DNA of 64,000 bases. Source: an uncultured Bacteroidales bacterium (lineage in GTDB: Bacteria; Bacteroidota; Bacteroidia; Bacteroidales; FEN-979). The notes below the pieces were generated by a model, which saw nothing but the letters and a program-made list of their open reading frames with translations, had not been told where the DNA came from and did no database searches. Location of the stretch: positions 1 through 64,000 of the forward strand of contig CAIMWF010000033.1 in the NCBI GenBank assembly GCA_903845055.1, written 5' to 3'. Shown here one piece after another: positions 14,767-22,846 of this stretch; within the stretch, counting starts at the first letter, position 1, and each line of letters begins with the position of its first letter. Position numbers and translations under genes: made by a program.

Positions 14767-16005
14767 TTATTTTGCCAGGTCAAGGTCCATTTTTGCCACA
14801 ATCTTTTTAAATTTTTCCATATCCTTCGGATCAACCGGTTTGGTAGGAGGGGATTCGAGTTTCAATGGGTCGGTGGGGCTGCCGTTGCGGTAAACCCTGA
14901 AATCGAGATGGGGCCCGGTGGCCAGCCCGCTGCTTCCCACGTACCCGATCACCTCACCCTGCTGCACATGACTGCCCGCTTTCAGACCTTTGGCATATCC
15001 CGACAGATGGGCATAGGTGGTTGAGAATGCGGTATTGTGACGGATGCTGATAAACCTTCCATAACCGCCATGAAACCCGAGCTGGTCAATGCGCCCTTCG
15101 CCCAGCGCGACCACAGGCGTTCCCGAGGGCGCCGCGTAATCCACGCCGTAATGCGGACGCGCAATGCGCAGGATGGGGTGCATGCGCGATGCGGTGAATC
15201 TTGAACTGATTCGCGAAAATTTCAACGGTGCCTTCAGGAACGACCGCTGCAGGCTCACACCCTGTTCGTCGAAAAACGCCTTCTTGCCATCCTGTTCAAA
15301 GTAATAGGCGTGGAATTCCTTGCCGTTGCTGGTAAAGGTGGATGCAAGGATCCTGTCGATCCCAACCATCGTGTTTTCCACGAAAACCTCCTCGTAGATC
15401 ACCTTGAAATGATCTCCCTTCTGCAAACCGTAAAAATCTATGGTCCATGCATATACGTCCGAAAGGGCCATTCCGAGGTTCACATCCAGGTGGTTTTCGA
15501 CAAAACAGTTCCACAACGAACTTTTAATTGTCCCGGTCGAGGTTTTGATCACCCGTGTTATCTTTTTCTTATCCTTGTAAACCCTGAGGGAATCCCTGAA
15601 ATCGTAGACAACGAAATCGATGGGGTTTATCTCGTATATAAAATAGAGGGTGCGCTTCGTGGAATCCCTGGTGGTGATGCGTGCATAAATGTTGCCGGTA
15701 TGGATCTTCCTCACATCAAACACGTAACTGGTCTCCCGCGCGATTCTGTCGATCATCCCCCCCGGGATGTGTGCGGAAAGGAGCGACGACAGATTCTGGT
15801 TGTTGCCAACGGAACCATAGGTTATTTCAAGACTGTCAAGCCCGATCTTGTAGGCCGTTTTGGGTTGTGGAACAGGCACTTTTACCGGGGCCTGGATACT
15901 TTTCCCGAAAGGGAATATGAATGCGATGACCGTTACAATGATCAAGACGAGAAAAACGGCGGCAACAGAGTAGGTGCGGAGGGAGATATTCTGCTTAAAC
16001 GTCAT
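14767..16005 (-). CDS. M23-family peptidoglycan metallopeptidase
   Basis: 412 residues. An N-terminal membrane anchor at about 12-32 is followed by a linker and a periplasmic region of about 240 residues. The LytM fold (about 275-380) has the zinc motif HYGVDYAAPSGTP (HxxxD), the segment TTYAHLSGY and GPHLDFRV. In classical enzymes the last motif is HxH; here it is HxD, so an Asp would replace one zinc-binding His. The overall pattern resembles MepM-type D,D-endopeptidases that cut peptide cross-links. The protein ends in an acidic and Lys-rich tail. It converges with the EXPERA gene, with 18 bases between the stops. Confidence 0.88.
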   Translation of the reverse strand: MTFKQNISLRTYSVAAVFLVLIIVTVIAFIFPFGKSIQAPVKVPVPQPKTAYKIGLDSLEITYGSVGNNQNLSSLLSAHIPGGMIDRIARETSYVFDVRKIHTGNIYARITTRDSTKRTLYFIYEINPIDFVVYDFRDSLRVYKDKKKITRVIKTSTGTIKSSLWNCFVENHLDVNLGMALSDVYAWTIDFYGLQKGDHFKVIYEEVFVENTMVGIDRILASTFTSNGKEFHAYYFEQDGKKAFFDEQGVSLQRSFLKAPLKFSRISSRFTASRMHPILRIARPHYGVDYAAPSGTPVVALGEGRIDQLGFHGGYGRFISIRHNTAFSTTYAHLSGYAKGLKAGSHVQQGEVIGYVGSSGLATGPHLDFRVYRNGSPTDPLKLESPPTKPVDPKDMEKFKKIVAKMDLDLAK

Positions 16006-16040
16006 GCGTTGGATGTAAAAGTTTGCGGGTGTTTAGATAA

Positions 16041-16061
16041 TTACGATTTACGATTTACGAT
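16041..16061. repeat. TTACGAT heptamer tandem repeat, three copies
   Basis: Three exact copies of TTACGAT lie in the gap between the metallophosphoesterase stop (16094) and the M23 start (16005). It is of the same style as the other 7-8 base arrays in this window. Confidence 0.75.
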
Positions 16062-16093
16062 TTTGAGCGGGACAGGCTATTTAAGATCAAAAC

Positions 16094-17284
16094 TCAGTCG
16101 AATGTAAGGGTAATGTGAACGATCTCGGGCCGGTTGCCAAGCCTGACAGGTGGTCCCCAGGTTCCGAAGCCATTTGAAACATAAAAGTGGGTGGCGCCGG
16201 TTTGTTTGTAACCGCTGCTCAGTTCATACATGGCCGAGGTGACGTAGTTAAACGGCCAGAGTTGACCGTGGTGGGTATGCCCTGACAATTGCAGGTCGAC
16301 ACCCTGTTTAACTGCCTCTTCGAGGTGAAATGGCTGGTGATCCATCAGGATCACGGGGAAGGTGCGGTCGACCGGTTGCATGATGTCGGCGAGTTCCTTC
16401 CGCTTTTTTCCGGTGAAACGTGATTTGTCCCGATCGTCGCGGCCCACGAGCCAATACCGGCCCCCCACAAGCACCGAAGTGTCCCGCAGCATGATGATAC
16501 CGTGTGCGGTGAGGTACTTCACCGCAGCTTCCGCTCCACCAATGTATTCGTGATTGCCTGTGATGGCATATACGCCATATTTCGAACGGATCCCTGCAAG
16601 GTTAGCCCCCAGGTCGTTTTTAATGACAGGCGCCAGGTCTTCATCCACGATATCTCCGGCGAACAATACCAAATCAGGGTGCAGACCGTTGATTTCGGCG
16701 ACCAGCCGGTTGGCCTTCCGCTTGGCAATGAGGGTGCCGAGATGGATGTCCGACGCCATCACAATGTTCAGTTCCTTCGCTCCGGTCACTTTTTTGGCGA
16801 TGTGCAGCGAGAGGTTCATGATCCTCGGGTTCCTCGCATTGATAAAGCCGGCGAGGACGACCAGGGTGACAACCGCGATGGTGATTAACAGCGCCAGGGA
16901 TTTTGTTTTTGCATAATCAATGTAAAATGCCTGCGGAAAAAAATGGGTGAAATGGTTGACCAGCCTTGCAAAGTCGACGAAAAGGGCCACCAGGATAAAG
17001 TACAGCATGAAGGCAAGCCAGAAGGATCCGACCCAGGTAATGACACCGGTAAAACCGCACGGGTAAGCCCTTTCCATGATGCGGGCCAGGACAAACGAGG
17101 AGGCAATGAACCAGAATCCTGCAATATACCATGGGCGCCAGCAGGAGACTGCAGGAATTGCCTGGAGTCCCCTGATGAAAATATAACTGTTTACAAGTCC
17201 GTATATGGCCAGGACGATGGTGAAAAAGATTACGAAGGCGCTGGTTTTCAATTTTTTTTTGGTTATTTGTGATTTTGGCTGCAA
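16094..17284 (-). CDS. membrane-anchored metallophosphoesterase
   Basis: 396 residues. Four to five hydrophobic helices occupy residues 15-160, followed by a calcineurin-like phosphoesterase domain. All metal motifs are visible: ASDIHLG, AGDIVDED, ITGNHEY, MDHQP and SGHTHHGQ. It resembles YkuE/YaeI-type enzymes that act on lipid head groups or phosphoesters at the membrane. The start is uncertain: a TTG at 17284 overlaps a TATCTTTG element (17289-17282). If that is the promoter, the next TTG at 17251 is the true start. No in-frame ATG precedes the first helix. It is divergent from the sodium:solute symporter. Confidence 0.87.
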   Translation of the reverse strand: MQPKSQITKKKLKTSAFVIFFTIVLAIYGLVNSYIFIRGLQAIPAVSCWRPWYIAGFWFIASSFVLARIMERAYPCGFTGVITWVGSFWLAFMLYFILVALFVDFARLVNHFTHFFPQAFYIDYAKTKSLALLITIAVVTLVVLAGFINARNPRIMNLSLHIAKKVTGAKELNIVMASDIHLGTLIAKRKANRLVAEINGLHPDLVLFAGDIVDEDLAPVIKNDLGANLAGIRSKYGVYAITGNHEYIGGAEAAVKYLTAHGIIMLRDTSVLVGGRYWLVGRDDRDKSRFTGKKRKELADIMQPVDRTFPVILMDHQPFHLEEAVKQGVDLQLSGHTHHGQLWPFNYVTSAMYELSSGYKQTGATHFYVSNGFGTWGPPVRLGNRPEIVHITLTFD

Positions 17285-17319
17285 AGATACCGTTTCATAA
17301 AAAATAACTGTTAAATTTG
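17282..17319. promoter_or_regulatory. divergent promoter region, two -7 elements
   Basis: The minus strand has TATCTTTG (17289-17282) facing the phosphoesterase, and the plus strand has TAAATTTG (17312-17319) facing the symporter. Neither has a good TTTG at -33, so these are tentative. The intergenic region is short and AT-rich. Confidence 0.4.
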
Positions 17320-17395
17320 TTCATCCTAAATCAACCTGCACGGCAGGTTCGTGACCCCAGAAATGACCTTAGATTTACTTTTTAACCCATAGAAA

Positions 17396-19129
17396 ATGAC
17401 CGGAGCAAGCTTTACCCTCAGTTGGATTGACTACACCGTGATGATTGTTTATTTTGCCTTTGTGCTAGGCATCGGATGGGCGCTGAAGCGTTACATGAAA
17501 GATGCCAATGCCTTCCTCGAAGCCGGCCGTTCAATGCCGGCTTGGGTGGCCGGACTGGCCTTTATCTCGACCAACCTTGGAGCGCTTGAGGTAATGGGCA
17601 TGACCGGTTCGGGTGCGAAATACGGCATGTTAACCACCCATTTTTACTGGGTGGGCGCCATCCCGGCCATGGTTTTCCTGGCGCTCTTCATGATGCCTTT
17701 TTATTATGGATCGAAAGCACGTTCGGTGCCTGAATACCTGAAGCTCAGGTTCGATGAAAAGACACGCGGTCTTAATGCCATTCTCTTTGCCGTGATGACG
17801 ATCCTGGCCTCCGGTATTTCCATGTATGCGCTTGCCATACTGATGGAACGTGTCCTTGGCTGGAACTTCCACCTGAGCCTCGTTCTTTCGGCAGCCATCG
17901 TGCTGGGTTATACCTATCTTGGAGGTCTTTCGTCCGCCATTTACAACGAGGTGCTCCAGTTTTTCATCATTGTCATCGGGTTGCTTCCCATCGTGATCTT
18001 GTGCATGCAGGACCTTGGCGGCTGGGCCGGCATGAAGGAACAACTCGTGCCGATCGTTTCCGCCAAAGGGTTTGCGCCCGACACCTGGACCACCACCTGG
18101 AAATATACCGGGTCGGCGGCCGCCAACCCACTGGGGGTTGAATGGTACGGCATTTTTGCGGGGCTTGGCTTTGTCCTTTCTTTCGGGTACTGGTGCACCA
18201 ACTTCCTGATCGTACAGCGCGCCATGTCGGCCGAATCGCCTACAGCAGCAAGAAATACGCCCCTCATTGGCGCCCTTCCGAAAATGTTCATCCCTTTTCT
18301 CATCATCGTTCCCGGAATTGCCGCCCTGGTGTTGCTCAACAAGCACGGATCGGGATTTACCCTTCCTGAAATTTCCCCGGGTCATTACAATTACGATTAC
18401 ACCATCATCGCACTGCTTAAACAATACCTGCCCGCCGGCGTCCTCGGGCTTGGAATCACCGCCCTGCTGGCCTCTTTCATGTCGGGAATGGCCGGCAATG
18501 TTTCCGCCTTCAACACCGTATGGACCTACGACATTTACCAGAGCTACATCCGCCCGGTGACCAGCGACAAGGCAGCCGACGACAAGCACTACCTTTTTGT
18601 AGGACGCATGGCAACCATATTCGGCGTTATCGTCAGCATAGCCGCCGCCTACCTTGCCAGCCTTTTCGGGAATATCATGGATTTTCTCCAGACCATATTT
18701 TCCATGATCAACGCCCCGCTGTTCGCAGTTATTTTCCTGGGCATGTTCTGGAAAAGGACGACCGGGCATGCAGCCTTCACGGGTTTGCTGGCCGGTTTTA
18801 CAATCGCACTGCTGCACCATGGATTGACTGTGCCCGCAGGTGCCGCAACCCTCGTAAAGGGGGGGTGGATATGCAATCTCCATACCTATCCGGTTGAAAT
18901 GGCCCAGAATTTCTGGACCGCGATCTTTGCCTTCTCAACCAGCGCCCTCATCACGGTGGTGTTGTCGGTACTTACAAAACAAAAGAAATCGGATGATGAC
19001 CTGCGCGGACTTGTTTACTCCCTCACTCCGAAACTTGGCGTTGAGCAGGTTGCCTGGTACCGCCGGTCAACCACCCTGGCCATTCTCGTCCTTGCCATCG
19101 GCACAATTCTGACTATTTTATTCTGGTAA
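17396..19129 (+). CDS. sodium:solute symporter (SSS family)
   Basis: 577 residues with about 13-14 transmembrane helices. Family patterns include the first helix region with GRSMPAWVAGLAFISTNLGA, where the core helix carries Na+-site residues, and YNEVLQFFIIVIGLLP. It imports a solute, in this subfamily often a sugar or related polyol, driven by sodium. A large C-terminal part contains an extra helix near residue 560. It is followed by a tiny membrane protein, an alkyltransferase and a carbohydrate-active fusion, all in the same direction. That supports a sugar-type substrate, but the sequence alone does not prove it. Confidence 0.9.
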   Translation: MTGASFTLSWIDYTVMIVYFAFVLGIGWALKRYMKDANAFLEAGRSMPAWVAGLAFISTNLGALEVMGMTGSGAKYGMLTTHFYWVGAIPAMVFLALFMMPFYYGSKARSVPEYLKLRFDEKTRGLNAILFAVMTILASGISMYALAILMERVLGWNFHLSLVLSAAIVLGYTYLGGLSSAIYNEVLQFFIIVIGLLPIVILCMQDLGGWAGMKEQLVPIVSAKGFAPDTWTTTWKYTGSAAANPLGVEWYGIFAGLGFVLSFGYWCTNFLIVQRAMSAESPTAARNTPLIGALPKMFIPFLIIVPGIAALVLLNKHGSGFTLPEISPGHYNYDYTIIALLKQYLPAGVLGLGITALLASFMSGMAGNVSAFNTVWTYDIYQSYIRPVTSDKAADDKHYLFVGRMATIFGVIVSIAAAYLASLFGNIMDFLQTIFSMINAPLFAVIFLGMFWKRTTGHAAFTGLLAGFTIALLHHGLTVPAGAATLVKGGWICNLHTYPVEMAQNFWTAIFAFSTSALITVVLSVLTKQKKSDDDLRGLVYSLTPKLGVEQVAWYRRSTTLAILVLAIGTILTILFW

Positions 19130-19176
19130 TTTATTTTATTATTCCTGCATTCATTTATTCGATAATTAACAATGTT

Positions 19177-19389
19177 ATGGGTATAGATATAAAATTTCCG
19201 ATCGGCCTCATGTTTACCATTTTGGGATTGCTGCTGACCGTTTTCGGATTGGTTACCTATGGTGACGCCCAGTTGTACAAGCCATCGCTGGGTATCAACG
19301 TCAACCTCTGGTCAGGCCTTGGGATGCTTGTCTTCGGCCTCATCATGCTCTTTTTCGCGTGGCAGAGTAAAAAGACAAAAACACCCTGA
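19177..19389 (+). CDS. small two-helix membrane protein
   Basis: 70 residues with two hydrophobic helices (about 8-30 and 44-62) joined by a short polar loop and a Lys-rich C-terminal end. No family is recognised. It follows the symporter by 47 bases and ends one base before the alkyltransferase ATG. Small membrane proteins of this kind are common downstream of SSS transporters in Bacteroidota and may be accessory subunits; that is inference from position. Confidence 0.75.
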   Translation: MGIDIKFPIGLMFTILGLLLTVFGLVTYGDAQLYKPSLGINVNLWSGLGMLVFGLIMLFFAWQSKKTKTP

Positions 19390-19390
19390 A

Positions 19391-19882
19391 ATGAACCAGC
19401 TTCAGCGAGCCTTTCTGAAGACGCCGATCGGGTATATCGACCTGGAGGGATCAGATGCGGGTATCCGCAGTCTCTATTTTCTCGATTTCCGGGTAAAAGT
19501 TCACCGGGTGCCTTCGTGTCTTAAAAAGGCTGTTGAACAGCTGGAGGAATACTTCGCCGGGCAGAGAGACACCTTTGATGTGAAACTCGACCTGCAGGGA
19601 TCCCCGTTCCAGCTGATGATCTGGCAGGAACTCCTGAAAATTCCCTATGGATCCACCACAACCTATCTCGACCTTGCAAAACGCATCGGGAATCCCGGGG
19701 CGCTACGCGCCATCGGCGGGGCGAATGGTAAAAACCCGGTTTCCATCATGGTCCCCTGTCACCGCGTGATCGGCCAGAGCGGCAAACTCGTGGGTTACCG
19801 GGGTGGTCTGCCAAGGAAAAAGTGGCTGCTCGAACACGAACATGCCTTTGCCCAGCGAGACCTTTTCTACGGAAAACTCTGA
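19391..19882 (+). CDS. methylated-DNA-[protein]-cysteine S-methyltransferase
   Basis: 163 residues from the ATG directly after the small membrane gene. The active-site motif is VPCHRVIG, with the Cys that takes the methyl group from O6-methylguanine, preceded by the winged-helix Arg/Tyr region (PYGSTTTYLDLA) and followed by GYRGGLPRKKWLL. The length is that of Ogt/MGMT single-domain enzymes. It repairs alkylated DNA by a suicide reaction in the cytoplasm. Its presence between a transporter and a glycosidase is probably accidental cotranscription rather than a functional link. Confidence 0.94.
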   Translation: MNQLQRAFLKTPIGYIDLEGSDAGIRSLYFLDFRVKVHRVPSCLKKAVEQLEEYFAGQRDTFDVKLDLQGSPFQLMIWQELLKIPYGSTTTYLDLAKRIGNPGALRAIGGANGKNPVSIMVPCHRVIGQSGKLVGYRGGLPRKKWLLEHEHAFAQRDLFYGKL

Positions 19883-22796
19883 TTCCTGTTTCTTTTTTTT
19901 CCTGAAAGGATTACGGAATACTTTACATGCGTTGAAAAAAATATCCCTCCTCTTCTGCCTGTTCCTCTCCTCAGCCTGTATGCTCACCGGGCAGAACATG
20001 CTGACGGGATTAATTTTTGATCCCATATCGCCTTTCAATATTACAGCGGTTGAATCAACAGCAGGGATGCTCAGGTTCGCCCGCAGCCAGCCGCTTTTTT
20101 CCATCCTTGCCGACAGTATTAAAGTCAATTCAGTTACCAGGTCCGGGAATTCCGGCGACACGCTATGGTTCGATCTTGCCGATACCATCCATGGCTGGGC
20201 GGTCATAGACAGGAATTTCCAACCCGGGTTGAAGATATTGATCCGTTTCAGGAACGGGGGCAGGGGGCTCCGCAGGCTTGAAAACATCGTTCCGACCGGT
20301 GAAGGGGATGAGAAGGTTTACATTACGGCAGCCGGCAGCAAGGAATGGCCGGGGTATCTCTGCCGCTCGCGCCTCTACCGGCCTGGCTGCGGACCGGTGG
20401 GCGTCCTCCTGCCCGACAATGCCTGGCACCTTGGCTTTGCAGATTTCAGGATCAACGACACGATTTCACTCGTTGCCCTGGCCAGGCGGGGGCAATGTGA
20501 CAAAGAACGCTCCGATGTGGACCGCTGGAAGGTAACCCTCAGGCCCTGCGGATGGGTGGAATACAATATATACCTCGATTGCCACGCGGGCGACTGGCAC
20601 AACGGGCTCAGGATGATGTTCAGGGATCGCTGGCTGTATGACCTGCCGGCATTCAACAACAGCCTGTTCGAACGACGCGACCTGGCCTGGATTCGGAATT
20701 CCTGTATCATGCTGCTCCAGTTTGCCTGGGATAAAAAATATTATGATTGCCGGAAGCAGGAATACACCTTCTATGACAACCTGCATGAATATGATTCCCT
20801 AACCGGTGGCTTCGACATTTACACCCTATGGCCGACCTGGCCCCGGCTTGGGCTCGACCAGCGGAACCAGTGGGACATGTACCGCGATCTTCCGGGGGGC
20901 CTGGCCGAATTGCGCAGCCAGGTTGATTTTACACATCGCGCAGGAAAACGTTATTTTATCTCTTATAATCCCTGGGACGAAGGCAGCAGGAAAGAAGATC
21001 AGCTGAAGGGGATGGAGGATCTGCTGCGTGCTACCAATGCCGACGGCGTGGTGCTGGACACAAGGGGAGCGTCGAGCAGAGAACTGCAGGAATCGGCCGA
21101 CCGTGTGAAGCCGGGAATCATCATGTACAGCGAGGGAATGGCGGTTCCGAAAGACATGCCAGGGATCGTGAGCGGGCGTGTGCACGACGCACTGGTACTG
21201 CCTCCGCCGCTCAACCTGAACAAATACATCAAACCCGAATTTGCCATCTTCAGGGTACTGCAGCTGGCCGACGACCGGATCCATCGTGAACTTGCCATCT
21301 CTTTTTTCAATGGTTACGGTGTGGAGATCAATACCATGCGACCGGGGCGGCCGGCATGGATCGCGGAGGAGTTTGCCTGGATGGGCAGGACCACCCGCAT
21401 CCTTCGGGAAAATAATTCGGTCTTCCACAATGACAGCTTCTATCCCCTGGTGCCAACCCTGGCGGACTCCGTTTATGTAAACAGGTGGGAGTCAAATGGA
21501 AAAACAATATTTACAATCTACAGTGCCAATCCATCCGGTCATCATGGCCCTCTTTTCGAAACAGCAATTCCGGGCAGCAGCAGCCATGTGGTTGACCTCT
21601 GGAACCATCTTCAGGTTGTTGCATCAACCAGGGACATGGAGATGGTCATCCCGGTTTCCGTTGACCCATTTCCCAGGTCGTGGCTGAACAGCCGGCGGGA
21701 GGGGAATGCAGGCTGTATCGCGGTGTTCCCGGCTTTGCTTTGGGTGAAGGAGGGAATGGATTCGCTTATTTTCAGTGCAAAAGCCGGGAAAACTGTGGTT
21801 TTAACACCAGGTGATCCGGGTTATTCAGCCAGGCAGTTTCGTTTTAATACCGGACGGAATGCCGTTGCGTGGAATTATTTTTCAAATAACATACCCGGGA
21901 AGGTTGTCATACAGCTTTTCGACACGACGGAACTGCTTGATGAGAGGGTTGTGTTCCCGGTTAAAGGTAATATCGTGAAAGATTCACCCGTAAAAACACC
22001 CCGGACCCCTGACCGGGATGGAGGAACAAATGGCAAGCCAAAACTGGTTAGCATACCCCTGGCCACCCCCAGGACTAAACATGCCCCCGCCGGGATGGCT
22101 GAAATTCCTGCCGGGAATTTCAGGTTCTATACCCTCCGCGATCGCGGTACGCTCGAACCCTTCATTCCTTTTCCCGATTTCCGGGACACCCTTACGGTGA
22201 CCATGCCCCGTTATTTCATGGACGTAACCCCGGTAACCAATGCAAAGTTTCAGCAATTTATTGCACAGTCATCTTATATACCGAAAGATACGTCCAATTA
22301 CCTGAAACATTGGTTGAATGGAAAACCGGTTAAAGGGACTGAAAACATGCCGGTGGTCTTTGTAAGTCCCGGTGATGCAGCTGCCTATGCCAAATGGGCC
22401 GGGAAGAGGCTTCCGGCAGAAATGGAGTGGCAATACGCGGCACAGGGAAACGACGGCAGGAAATATCCATGGGGAAACCATGCTGATTCAACAAGGTGCA
22501 ATTCAAACCTGAATTTCGAAACACCGGTCGGTCAGTTCCCCGGCGGTGCCAGCCCTTTCGGGGTGACGGACATGGTTGGGAATGTCTGGCAGATGACCGC
22601 CGATGAATACGACAACGGGTGTTATTATTACAGGATCATTCGCGGTGGCAGTTATTATCACCCGACGCAGAGCATTTGGTATGTAACCGGCGGACCATTG
22701 CCCGTCGACCATCCCGAAATGTTGCTCCTGCTGGCACCGGGCCTCGACCGCAACGCAACCGTCGGCTTCCGGTGCGTCAAGGACGCCCGTCCCTGA
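19842..22796 (+). CDS. secreted glycosidase-like protein fused to a SUMF1 domain
   Basis: 984 residues from the ATG at 19842, which overlaps the alkyltransferase end by 41 bases; a TTG at 19932 right before the signal peptide is an alternative. A hydrophobic signal ends around ACMLTGQ. Residues about 60-720 form a beta-sandwich plus barrel-like region with DGVVLDTRG and MYSEGM motifs, like retaining glycosidases of the alpha-galactosidase clan. Residues about 751-984 are a formylglycine-generating-enzyme (SUMF1) fold, with DVTPVTNAKF, GKRLPAEMEWQYAA and GNVWQMTADEY. The two catalytic cysteines expected after RGGSY are absent, so sulfatase-activating chemistry is unlikely. The domain may bind carbohydrate or act as a structural module. 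Exported, periplasmic or surface. Confidence 0.75.
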   Translation: MPLPSETFSTENSDSCFFFFLKGLRNTLHALKKISLLFCLFLSSACMLTGQNMLTGLIFDPISPFNITAVESTAGMLRFARSQPLFSILADSIKVNSVTRSGNSGDTLWFDLADTIHGWAVIDRNFQPGLKILIRFRNGGRGLRRLENIVPTGEGDEKVYITAAGSKEWPGYLCRSRLYRPGCGPVGVLLPDNAWHLGFADFRINDTISLVALARRGQCDKERSDVDRWKVTLRPCGWVEYNIYLDCHAGDWHNGLRMMFRDRWLYDLPAFNNSLFERRDLAWIRNSCIMLLQFAWDKKYYDCRKQEYTFYDNLHEYDSLTGGFDIYTLWPTWPRLGLDQRNQWDMYRDLPGGLAELRSQVDFTHRAGKRYFISYNPWDEGSRKEDQLKGMEDLLRATNADGVVLDTRGASSRELQESADRVKPGIIMYSEGMAVPKDMPGIVSGRVHDALVLPPPLNLNKYIKPEFAIFRVLQLADDRIHRELAISFFNGYGVEINTMRPGRPAWIAEEFAWMGRTTRILRENNSVFHNDSFYPLVPTLADSVYVNRWESNGKTIFTIYSANPSGHHGPLFETAIPGSSSHVVDLWNHLQVVASTRDMEMVIPVSVDPFPRSWLNSRREGNAGCIAVFPALLWVKEGMDSLIFSAKAGKTVVLTPGDPGYSARQFRFNTGRNAVAWNYFSNNIPGKVVIQLFDTTELLDERVVFPVKGNIVKDSPVKTPRTPDRDGGTNGKPKLVSIPLATPRTKHAPAGMAEIPAGNFRFYTLRDRGTLEPFIPFPDFRDTLTVTMPRYFMDVTPVTNAKFQQFIAQSSYIPKDTSNYLKHWLNGKPVKGTENMPVVFVSPGDAAAYAKWAGKRLPAEMEWQYAAQGNDGRKYPWGNHADSTRCNSNLNFETPVGQFPGGASPFGVTDMVGNVWQMTADEYDNGCYYYRIIRGGSYYHPTQSIWYVTGGPLPVDHPEMLLLLAPGLDRNATVGFRCVKDARP

Positions 22797-22822
22797 AAAT
22801 GTTATTATTTTATTCCGCCATT

Positions 22823-22846
22823 TCGCTACCTCGCTACCTCGCTACC
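22823..22846. repeat. TCGCTACC octamer tandem repeat, three copies
   Basis: Three exact 8-base copies lie at the 3' end of the FAD/Fe-S oxidoreductase gene. Read on the minus strand the array encodes the last six residues, GSEVAR, and then the TAG stop. The same octamer occurs at 9591-9622, also at a gene end. Confidence 0.85.

Noticed and set aside
17630-18883. 417-residue frame on the minus strand
   Set aside because: It is antisense to the sodium symporter; its composition (Gly, His, Asp rich) is typical of a shadow of membrane-protein codons.
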